Shown piece after piece: positions 11,091 to 18,407 of a DNA stretch of 47,373 nucleotides; the stretch's first letter is position 1, and every line of letters starts with the position of its first letter. The translations under genes were made by a program, and so were the position numbers. Location of the stretch: assembly GCF_014648395.1 (NCBI RefSeq), contig NZ_BMRA01000004.1, positions 1 through 47,373 on the forward strand. The letters are read 5' to 3'. The stretch comes from Micromonospora fulviviridis. GTDB taxonomy: Bacteria; Actinomycetota; Actinomycetes; Mycobacteriales; Micromonosporaceae. A model generated the notes under the pieces. The model was not told the DNA's origin. It made no database searches and was given only the letters and a program-made list of their open reading frames with translations.

Positions 11091-12959
11091 ATGGCGGGGC
11101 GGATCCGGGACGAGGACATCGCGCTGGTCCGCGAGCGCACCTCCATCGCCGAGGTCATCTCCGACACGGTGACGCTCAAGTCGGCCGGCGGCGGCAACCT
11201 CAAGGGGCTCTGCCCGTTCCACGACGAGAAGAGCCCCTCGTTCAACGTCTCGCCGGCCCGCAACGTCTGGTACTGCTTCGGCTGCGGGGCGGGCGGCGAC
11301 GCGATCAAGTTCCTGATGGACGCCGAGCACCTGAGCTTCGTCGAGTCCGTCGAGCGGCTCGCCGCCCGCGCCGGCATTCAGCTGCGCTACGTCGAGGACG
11401 ACCGCTCGGCCCCGCGCCCCCGCCCGCAGCAGGGCCAGCGGCAGCGCCTGGTGGCCGCGCACGCCGCGGCGGTCGACTTCTACCGTGCCCAGCTCAGCAC
11501 GGCCGGCGCCCGGCGGGCCCGGGAGTTCCTCGCCGAGCGGGGCTTCGACCGGGCCGCCGCCGAGCGCTACGGCTGCGGCTTCGCCCCCGACGCCTGGGAC
11601 CTGCTCACCAAGCACCTGCGCCAGCAGGGCTTCACCCACGACGAGCTGGTCACCGCGGGGCTGTCCCGCCCGTCCCGCTCGGGCAGCCTGATCGACCGGT
11701 TCCGGCGCCGCCTGCTCTGGCCGATCCGCGACCTCACCGGCGACGTGATCGGCTTCGGCGCCCGCAAGCTCTTCGACGACGACGACGGCCCGAAATACCT
11801 CAACACCCCCGAGACGCCGATCTACAAGAAGTCGCACGTCCTCTACGGCATCGACCAGGCCAAGCGGGAGATCGCCAAGCAGGGCAAGGTGGTGGTGGTC
11901 GAGGGCTACACCGACGTGATGGCCTGCCACCTGGCCGGCGTGCCCACCGCCGTGGCGACCTGCGGCACCGCGTTCGGCGCCGATCACATCGGGGTGCTGC
12001 GCCGGCTGCTCATGGACACCGACGCGGTGGCCGGCGAGATCATCTTCACCTTCGACGGCGACGCCGCCGGCCAGAAGGCCGCCCTGCGCGCCTTCGAGGA
12101 CGACCAGCGCTTCGTCGGGCGTACCTTCATCGCGGTCAGCCCCGACAACATGGACCCGTGCGAGCTGCGCCTGGCCAAGGGCGACCTGGCGGTCCGCGAC
12201 CTGGTCGCCCGCCGCGAGCCGCTTGTCGACTTCGCGCTCCGCCACATGATCAACCGGTACGACCTGGACACCGTCGACGGCCGGGTCGAGGCGATGCGCC
12301 GGGCCGCCCCGCTCGTCGCCAAGATCAAGGATCGGGAGAAGCGCCCCGAGTACGTCCGCAAGCTCGCCGGCGACCTCGGCATGGAGATCGAGCCGGTGCA
12401 GCGCGCGGTGCTGGCCGCGGCCAACGGGCAGCCCGCCGGCGGGTCCACCGCGCCGGCCCGGCCCGCTCCCGCCACGCCCAGCGTGGACAGTCCACGCTCG
12501 ATGGTCGAGCGCGAGGCGCTGAAGCTCGCCCTCCAGGAGCCGGTGCTCGCCGGCCCGATGTTCGACGCGGTGGAGGCGGCCGAATACCGGCACCCGGTGC
12601 ACGCCGCGGTCCGCGCGGCCATCGCCGCGGCCGGCGGGGCGGCGACCGCCGCCGGCGGCGCGGTCTGGATCGAGCAGGTCCGCGACGCCTGCGACGACCT
12701 CGCCGGCCAGGCGCTCGTCGGCGAGCTGGCCGTGGAGCCGCTGCGCATCGACGGCGAGCCCGACCCCCGGTACGTCTCGGTCACCATGGCCCGCCTCCAG
12801 TGGGGCTCGGTGACCGGGCGGATCAAGGACCTCAAGTCGAAGATCCAGCGGATCAACCCGGTGAGCAACAAGGACGAGTACTTCGCCCTCTTCGGGGAAC
12901 TGCTCTCGCTGGAGCAGCACGCGCGGGCGTTGCGCGAGCAGGCCGCCGGAGGGCTCTGA
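11091..12959 (+). CDS. dnaG: DNA primase
   Basis: A 622-residue bacterial primase that makes RNA primers for replication. The zinc-binding domain has the CHC2 ligands Cys41, His44, Cys62 and Cys65. The Toprim catalytic core shows VVVEGYTDVMA (acidic residue near 270) and FDGDAAGQKA (near 320). The C-terminal part (about 470-622) is the DnaB-helicase binding domain and is preceded by an Ala/Pro-rich linker. I chose ATG 11091 because AGGAGG lies 8 nt upstream and homologues begin MAGRIRDEDI. An ATG at 11067 would add eight residues and has a weaker site. The final stop overlaps the next gene by one base. Confidence 0.97.
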   Translation: MAGRIRDEDIALVRERTSIAEVISDTVTLKSAGGGNLKGLCPFHDEKSPSFNVSPARNVWYCFGCGAGGDAIKFLMDAEHLSFVESVERLAARAGIQLRYVEDDRSAPRPRPQQGQRQRLVAAHAAAVDFYRAQLSTAGARRAREFLAERGFDRAAAERYGCGFAPDAWDLLTKHLRQQGFTHDELVTAGLSRPSRSGSLIDRFRRRLLWPIRDLTGDVIGFGARKLFDDDDGPKYLNTPETPIYKKSHVLYGIDQAKREIAKQGKVVVVEGYTDVMACHLAGVPTAVATCGTAFGADHIGVLRRLLMDTDAVAGEIIFTFDGDAAGQKAALRAFEDDQRFVGRTFIAVSPDNMDPCELRLAKGDLAVRDLVARREPLVDFALRHMINRYDLDTVDGRVEAMRRAAPLVAKIKDREKRPEYVRKLAGDLGMEIEPVQRAVLAAANGQPAGGSTAPARPAPATPSVDSPRSMVEREALKLALQEPVLAGPMFDAVEAAEYRHPVHAAVRAAIAAAGGAATAAGGAVWIEQVRDACDDLAGQALVGELAVEPLRIDGEPDPRYVSVTMARLQWGSVTGRIKDLKSKIQRINPVSNKDEYFALFGELLSLEQHARALREQAAGGL

Positions 12960-13495
12960 TGGGATTGTTCAGCCGCAAGCCGAAGCTGCCGCCGGCCGAC
13001 CGGCCGCCGTTGCGCGCCGACGAGCGGGTGCTCGCCTGGGCCGCCGTCGGCAACGGCGAGGGCGACGGCGTGGTGGTGGCCAGCAACCTGGGGCTCTGGC
13101 TGCCCGGCCGGGGAGAGCGGATCGGCTGGCACGACGTCCTCAAGGCGGTCTGGTCCGGCCGCGAGCTGACCGTCACCCCCGCCGACCGGGTCGCCGAACG
13201 GGACGGCTACCTGGTGGTCGCCGACTGCCCGGCCGAGACCTACCTGCTGCTCGACCCGGGGGAGCTGCCGCACCAGGTGCGGGCCCGGGTCACCCGCTCG
13301 GTCGCGTACACGGCGCACCACCCGGTGCCCGGCGGCGCCGGGCGGATCGTCGCCCGCCGGGTGCCCGGCGCGGACGGTCTGACCTGGACGGTGCGGTACG
13401 ACCCGGGCACGCCCACCGACGACGAGGCGGTGACCGCCGAGACGGACCGGCTCGTCGCCGCCGCCCGGGCCGCCACCGCCCCCGCGGACCTCTGA
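12959..13495 (+). CDS. Conserved dnaG-coupled protein, function unknown
   Basis: A 178-residue soluble protein beginning MGLFSRKPKLPPADRPP. The ATG shares its A with the dnaG stop (TGATG), so it is translated by coupling. The middle region (about 20-105) alternates short strands and may be a PH-like or beta-barrel fold: VLAWAAVGNGEGDGVVVASNLGLWLP, IGWHDVLKAVW, then TYLLLDPGELPHQVRARVTRSV. This pattern recalls actinobacterial proteins found beside dnaG, but I know no assigned function. The tail is acidic then Ala-rich. It ends 4 nt before the stop of the convergent TAXI gene. Confidence 0.8.
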   Translation: MGLFSRKPKLPPADRPPLRADERVLAWAAVGNGEGDGVVVASNLGLWLPGRGERIGWHDVLKAVWSGRELTVTPADRVAERDGYLVVADCPAETYLLLDPGELPHQVRARVTRSVAYTAHHPVPGGAGRIVARRVPGADGLTWTVRYDPGTPTDDEAVTAETDRLVAAARAATAPADL

Positions 13496-13499
13496 GCCG

Positions 13500-14468
13500 T
13501 CAGCCGTTGCGGTAGTAGCGCACGGCGCCCGGGTGCAGCGGGATCGGCTCGGTGACGGCGGCGCTCTCCCGGGTGAAGTTCGCCGCCTCCGGGTGCACCC
13601 TGATCAGCTCGCCCTGCCAGGTGAAGAGCACCCGGGTCAGGTCGTACGCGAGCTGGTCCGGCATGTCCGCCGCCACCAGGATCACGTTCGCCACCGTGAT
13701 GGTCGGGGTGGGCACCGGGGTGCCGTAGACCTCCTTGGGCAGCGTGGCCGTCGTGTAGACCGAGCCGTAGCGGGCGGCCAGCGGCTCGACCAGTTCGGTG
13801 AGCGGGAGCAGCCGGAACGCCCCGGGCGCGCTGGAGAGCAGGTCCTTGATGCCCGGGGTGGGCAGGCCACCGGAGAAGAACATCCCGTCCAGGCTGCCCG
13901 CCCGCATCCGCTGCACGGTCTCCGGCAGCGACAGGTTGAGCCGCTGGATGTCCCGGTCCGGGTCGATCCCGCCGGCGGTCAGCAGCCGCCCGGCGATGAT
14001 GTCCGTGCCGGACCGGGGCGAGCCGGTGGAGATCCGCTTGCCGCGCAGGTCGGCGAAGCTGTCGATCTTCCCGCCGGCCCGGACGATCACGTGCGTGTAG
14101 TTGCTGTAGACCCGGGCCAGTGCCCGTACCGGCTGCGGCTGGCCGTCGAACGCGCCCCGGCCGCTGACCGCGTCGGCGGCCGTGTCGGCCAGGCTGAAGG
14201 CGATCTCCATGTCGCCGCCGGCCAGCCGGGTGATGTTCTCCACCGAGGCGCCGGTCGGCTCGGCCCGCGCCTCGTAGCCGGGCAGGTGCCGGCTGATCAG
14301 GTCGGCGTAGCCGCCGCCGAGCTGGTAGTAGACGCCGGTGGTGTTGCCGGTGGCCAGGAAGATCCGCCCGTCGTGCCAGGCGCGCGGCCCGGTGTCGGCC
14401 CCGCCGCAGCCGGCCAGCAGGGCGGCCAGCAGGAGCGCGGCGACCAGCCGCAGCGGGCGGGGGGTCAC
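13500..14468 (-). CDS. Second TAXI-family solute-binding lipoprotein
   Basis: A 322-residue extracytoplasmic solute-binding protein of the TAXI branch of TRAP transporters. A lipoprotein signal ends in LLAGC with the lipidated Cys at 21. The mature part shows family features: FLATGNTTGVYYQLGGGYA, GASVENITRLAGGDMEIAFSL, RISTGSPRSGT and GSLDGMFFSGGLPTPGI. It is a paralogue of the TAXI protein at 17388-18407. It starts at GTG 14468, which overlaps the roadblock gene stop by 4 nt, so it is the last gene of the five-gene operon. Having a second binding protein after the kinase and roadblock genes is unusual. It may widen substrate range or present the ligand to the kinase, but both ideas are inference. 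Confidence 0.92.
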   Translation of the reverse strand: MTPRPLRLVAALLLAALLAGCGGADTGPRAWHDGRIFLATGNTTGVYYQLGGGYADLISRHLPGYEARAEPTGASVENITRLAGGDMEIAFSLADTAADAVSGRGAFDGQPQPVRALARVYSNYTHVIVRAGGKIDSFADLRGKRISTGSPRSGTDIIAGRLLTAGGIDPDRDIQRLNLSLPETVQRMRAGSLDGMFFSGGLPTPGIKDLLSSAPGAFRLLPLTELVEPLAARYGSVYTTATLPKEVYGTPVPTPTITVANVILVAADMPDQLAYDLTRVLFTWQGELIRVHPEAANFTRESAAVTEPIPLHPGAVRYYRNG

Positions 14469-14857
14469 CGGCGGGCCGCCGGTTCCAGCGCCTCCGCCAC
14501 CCGCTGCACCAGCGTCGCCGTCTCGTAGCCGATCTGGCCCAGGTCGCAGCCCGGCGCGGCGAGCACACCGAGCAGTGCCCGCTCGCCGACCGCCATCACC
14601 AGCATCACCCCGCCGTCCATGTCGACGATCTGCTGGCGTACCCGGCCGGCGGACATCAGCCGGGCCGCGCCCACGGTCAGGCTGGCCAGACCGCTGATCA
14701 CGGCGGCGAGCTGGTCGACCTGGTCGGGCGCGAGGTCGGGGGACGCGGCGAGCCGCAGGCCGTCCTCGGACACCGCGAGGGCGTGCGACACGTCCGGCAC
14801 CTGCTCGGCGAAGTTCGCCAGCAGCCAGTCGAGTCCGGCGGTCACGGGTGGGGTCAT
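14465..14857 (-). CDS. Roadblock/LC7 domain protein (CvnB-like)
   Basis: A 130-residue cytoplasmic protein of the roadblock/LC7 family. The fold is seen from GLDWLLANFAEQVPDVSHALAVSEDG through LMSAGRVRQQIVDMDGGVMLVM to APGCDLGQIGYETATLVQRV. In actinomycete conservons the second gene (cvnB) codes such a protein, located after a CvnA kinase-like protein and before DUF742 and small-GTPase genes. Here the gene overlaps the kinase stop by 4 nt as expected, but the next gene is a TAXI protein and the DUF742 and GTPase genes are absent. It probably relays kinase state or scaffolds it at the membrane. Confidence 0.93.
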   Translation of the reverse strand: MTPPVTAGLDWLLANFAEQVPDVSHALAVSEDGLRLAASPDLAPDQVDQLAAVISGLASLTVGAARLMSAGRVRQQIVDMDGGVMLVMAVGERALLGVLAAPGCDLGQIGYETATLVQRVAEALEPAARR

Positions 14858-17322
14858 GGATTTCTCCCGGTGGGTGTGGTGTTCGGGGCACGGCGCATCG
14901 CGCTGGCGACCCCCTCGGCGAGGGCGGACAGGCGGGCGCGTACCACCTCGGGGTCGAGCAGGTCGTCCGCGGGCCGCGGTGGCGGGGCGGTGGTGGGCAG
15001 CGGTGCGGGAAGCTGCCCTCCCCGGGTCCGGCGCGGCAGCCCGGTGCCGGTGGTCGGCGGTGGCGCCGGCGGGGCGCTGGCCGGCCGGATCCGGGCGGTG
15101 CTCGGCGCCAGCAGGGCGGCGCCCGGCGGGCGTACCGCGGCGACGCCCCGGACGGCGACGGCGGGCGACGGTCCGCCGGCCACCGGCCCGACGGGCGCGC
15201 GATCGTCGGCCTCGGCCGCCGTACCGGGCGGCGGCCGGAGCCCCAGGGCGGCCGGCTCGGGGGCGGTGGTGACCAGGTCCCGGGCGCCGGTGGCCGGCCG
15301 CCGTGACGCCGGGCCGGTGGCCTTGGGCCGGAACCAGGGGGCGCCGCGGCGGGCCGGCGGGCGGGCGTCGGCGGCCGGCCGCCGGGTCACCGACTCGACC
15401 CGGGTCAGCACCGCCTCGGGCACCTCCACCTGGGCGACCGTGCCGCTGGCGGTGTGGTGCAGCTGCACCCGGATGCCGTGCCGGGCGGCCAGGTGCGCCA
15501 CCACGTGGAGGCCCATGCTGCCGGCCGCGGCGCTGGACAGCGTGGCCGGCGCGGCGAGCCGCTCGTTGATGGTGGCCAGCCGGGTCTCGCTGATGCCGAT
15601 GCCCTGGTCGTGCACCCGCAGGGTGAGCCCGTCCACGGTGCGCCGCCCGTCGACCAGCACCCGGGCGTCCGGTGGGGAGTAGACGGTGGCGTTCTCCAGC
15701 AGCTCGGCCAGCAGGTGCACCAGGTTGCCGGCCGCCGCGCCGTGCACGGCGGCGGTCGGCACGTCGATCTCCACCCGCGGGTAGTCCTCGATCTCGGAGG
15801 CGGCCGCCCGGACCACGTCGTCGAGGAGCAGCGCGCCCTCGTGTCCCCGGCCGGGCTCGCCACCGGCGAGGACCAGCAGGTTCTCCCCGTTGCGGCGCAG
15901 CCGGGCGGCGAGGTGGTCCAGGGCGAAGAGCCGGGCCAGCGCGTCCGGGTCGGTCTCCTCGCGTTCGAACTCGTCGAGCAGGCGGAGCTGGCGGGTGATC
16001 AGCGTACGGATGCGCCGGGCCAGCGCCTCGGCCATCCGGGTCACGTCCAGCCGCAGCTCGGCCTGCTCGCCGGCGAGCCGCAGCGCGGCCTTGTTGACCG
16101 TGTCGAACGCCTCGGCCACCTGGGCCACCTCGTCCCGGTCCCGGCGGATCCCGTCGGTCAGCCGGGTGGCCGTGTCGGTGACCGGCGTGCCCTCGCCCGC
16201 GGCGATGGCGGTGATCCGCTCCGGCAGCTCCCGGTTCGCCATGGTGAGGGCCGCGACCCGCAGCCGGCGCAGCCGCCGGCTGGTCCGGACCGCCAGCAGC
16301 ACGGCGGTGAGCAGCGAGCCGAGCGCCACGGTGCTGGTCGCGCCGGCGGTGAGCAGGGCCCGCTGCCGGGCGATCCGGGCCAGCGCGGCCGCGTCCCGGT
16401 CCAGCCCGTCGGAGAGTTCCCGGCCGAGCAGGTTGTAGCGGCGGATGGCGCCGCTCTGCGCCACGTACCAGGCGTCGCCGTCGGTCTTCAGCGACTCCGG
16501 CGCGCCGTCGGTGTCCAGCACGGCGTCGCGTATCCGCCGCGACGTCTCGACGTCGGTGCCGTCCACCAGGCGGTACCAGGCGGAGTTGGCCGGGCCGGCG
16601 GCGATCCGGAGGAACTCGGCCTGGCGCTGCTCCCGGGCGCCCCGGAGCCGGCCCAGCCCGGCGAGCTCGCCCCGGACCAGCGCGCCCCGGACGAACACCC
16701 CGCGCAGCAGGTCGCGTTCCAGCGCCGAGAGGTGTTCCTGGGCGGTGACCGCGGCCACCTCCCGCGCCTCGTTGGCCAGGTCGGCGTCGCGCAGCTGGGC
16801 GGGCAGCGCGTCGGCGACGGCGAGCAGCGACTCGACAAGCGTCCCGTACGCCGGGTCGCCGCCGTCCCCGCCGAGCGCCAGGTCGCGGGTCGGCGCGAGC
16901 TGGCCGAGCCGGCCGTCCGCGTCGTTGAGCACCGGGGTCAGGTCCGGGGCGGCCCGCCGGGCGTCGCCGCTCGCGGCGCGGTAGCGGGCGACCGCCGCGT
17001 CCACCCGGCGCCGCTGCGCGTCGACCAGCGGCCGGCCGGCGGTGCCGCCGCGCTGGCGCAGCGCCGCCGTCTCACCCAGTTCCCGTTCCAGCTCGTGCAC
17101 CAGCCGCACGGTGGCGGTGGCGGTGCCGGCGAGCACGCGGGCCCGGTCGGCGTCGGCGGAGGCGTCGAGCGCGGCGTCGGTCTGGGCGGCGCCGAGCACC
17201 ACCAGGCCGACCGTGGCCACCAGGATGGGCGCGAGCAGTTGCACCCGCACCGAGCGGAGGTGCCCGGTGCGGTCCGCGGGCCGGTGGTGCCGGCGTACGC
17301 GGGCGGGGTGGGGCAGCGGCAC
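14854..17322 (-). CDS. CvnA-like sensor histidine kinase, NIT type
   Basis: An 822-residue membrane sensor kinase. The first helix (about 27-46) is followed by an extracytoplasmic region of roughly 270 residues resembling nitrate/nitrite-sensing (NIT) domains. A second helix (about 320-343) and a HAMP-like stretch come next. The H-box region is FALDHLAARLRRNGENLLVL (His about 469). The ATPase domain shows ELLENATVYSPPD, HDQGIGIS and GSMGLHVVAHLA. The last 250 residues are a Pro/Ala-rich low-complexity tail, as in CvnA proteins. GTG 17322 has GGGAG 6 nt upstream. The same frame stays open into the upstream gene, but that part is in another frame of the TAXI gene. No response regulator is nearby. 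Confidence 0.9.
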   Translation of the reverse strand: MPLPHPARVRRHHRPADRTGHLRSVRVQLLAPILVATVGLVVLGAAQTDAALDASADADRARVLAGTATATVRLVHELERELGETAALRQRGGTAGRPLVDAQRRRVDAAVARYRAASGDARRAAPDLTPVLNDADGRLGQLAPTRDLALGGDGGDPAYGTLVESLLAVADALPAQLRDADLANEAREVAAVTAQEHLSALERDLLRGVFVRGALVRGELAGLGRLRGAREQRQAEFLRIAAGPANSAWYRLVDGTDVETSRRIRDAVLDTDGAPESLKTDGDAWYVAQSGAIRRYNLLGRELSDGLDRDAAALARIARQRALLTAGATSTVALGSLLTAVLLAVRTSRRLRRLRVAALTMANRELPERITAIAAGEGTPVTDTATRLTDGIRRDRDEVAQVAEAFDTVNKAALRLAGEQAELRLDVTRMAEALARRIRTLITRQLRLLDEFEREETDPDALARLFALDHLAARLRRNGENLLVLAGGEPGRGHEGALLLDDVVRAAASEIEDYPRVEIDVPTAAVHGAAAGNLVHLLAELLENATVYSPPDARVLVDGRRTVDGLTLRVHDQGIGISETRLATINERLAAPATLSSAAAGSMGLHVVAHLAARHGIRVQLHHTASGTVAQVEVPEAVLTRVESVTRRPAADARPPARRGAPWFRPKATGPASRRPATGARDLVTTAPEPAALGLRPPPGTAAEADDRAPVGPVAGGPSPAVAVRGVAAVRPPGAALLAPSTARIRPASAPPAPPPTTGTGLPRRTRGGQLPAPLPTTAPPPRPADDLLDPEVVRARLSALAEGVASAMRRAPNTTPTGRNP

Positions 17323-17387
17323 GGGGGTCTCCCGGTCGATGTCGGTGGGCCGGGCCCGGACGCTCGATCCGGGCCCGGCTAGTCGGG

Positions 17388-18407
17388 TCAGCTCGCGCCG
17401 AGGTCCTTGAGCGCCCGGTCCGCCCCGCGGTGCAGCCCCACCGGGTCGGTCTTGCGGGCGTTGGCCAGGTCGATGCCCTTGGCGGCCGGGTTGGCCTGGG
17501 CGAGCGTGTCCTTCTTCTCGAAGACCGTCTTCGTGATCACGCAGGCCACGTCGGCGTCGAGGTTGTCCCGGACCAGCAGCACGTTCGGCACCACGATGGT
17601 GGGCACGTCGGCGCCGGTCCGGTAGATGTCCCTGCCGATGGTGCCGGCCTGGTACGCCGGGTTCAGCTCGGTCATCTTCGGCAGCAGCGGGCTGATGTCG
17701 ATGAACTTCACCTTGTCGCCGGCCGTGGTGAACAGGTCGGTCACCCCGCCGGTGGGCACGCCGCCGGACCAGAAAAAGCCGTCGATGCTGCCGTCCTTCA
17801 TCCCGTCGACGGTCTTGGTCAGGTCGAGCCGCTGCGCCTGGATGTCCTTGGCCGGGTCCAGCCCGGCGGCGGTGAGCAGTCGGTTGGCGATGACCTCGGT
17901 GCCGGACTTGGGCGAGCCGGTGGAGATCTTCTTGCCCTTCATGCCGGCGACCGAGGTGATCCCCGAGTCGGCCCGGACGACCACCTGGGTGTAGTTGTCG
18001 TAGATCCGGGCCAGCGCCTTGACCGGCTGCGGGGAGCTGAAGCTGCCCTTGCCCTGCACGGCGTTGACCGCCGTGTCGAAGAGGGAGAACGCCACGTCGT
18101 ACTGGCCGGCCACGAGCTGCTCGACGTTCTGCACCGAGGCGCCGGTCTCGGCGGCGGTGCCGGTGAGCTTGCCTCCGGTGGTCGCGGAGAGCTGGCCGGC
18201 CAGCGCGTTGCCGACCACGTAGTAGACCCCGGTGGCGTTGCCGGTGGCGATGCCGACCCGGGTGTCCTTGGTGACCTTGCAGGTGATCTCGCGGGCGGCG
18301 TCGTCCTTCGCCGCGCCGTCCTGACGGCCCCCGCATCCGGCGGCGCCGGCCGCGACCAGGGCCAGTGCCCCGACGCCCGCGGCGATCCGCACCTCGATCC
18401 GTCTCAC
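17388..18407 (-). CDS. TAXI-family TRAP solute-binding lipoprotein
   Basis: A 339-residue solute-binding protein of the TAXI family. The signal peptide ends AAGAAGC with lipid-bearing Cys25. Family blocks are visible: VGIATGNATGVYYVVGNALA, GASVQNVEQLVAGQYDVAF, KISTGSPKSGTEVIANRLL and GSIDGFFWSGGVPTGGV. TAXI proteins often bind organic acids such as glutamate or related dicarboxylates, but the ligand here is unknown. ATG 18407 overlaps the permease stop by 4 nt, which pairs it with that permease. About 65 nt separate it from the kinase gene. Confidence 0.95.
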   Translation of the reverse strand: MRRIEVRIAAGVGALALVAAGAAGCGGRQDGAAKDDAAREITCKVTKDTRVGIATGNATGVYYVVGNALAGQLSATTGGKLTGTAAETGASVQNVEQLVAGQYDVAFSLFDTAVNAVQGKGSFSSPQPVKALARIYDNYTQVVVRADSGITSVAGMKGKKISTGSPKSGTEVIANRLLTAAGLDPAKDIQAQRLDLTKTVDGMKDGSIDGFFWSGGVPTGGVTDLFTTAGDKVKFIDISPLLPKMTELNPAYQAGTIGRDIYRTGADVPTIVVPNVLLVRDNLDADVACVITKTVFEKKDTLAQANPAAKGIDLANARKTDPVGLHRGADRALKDLGAS

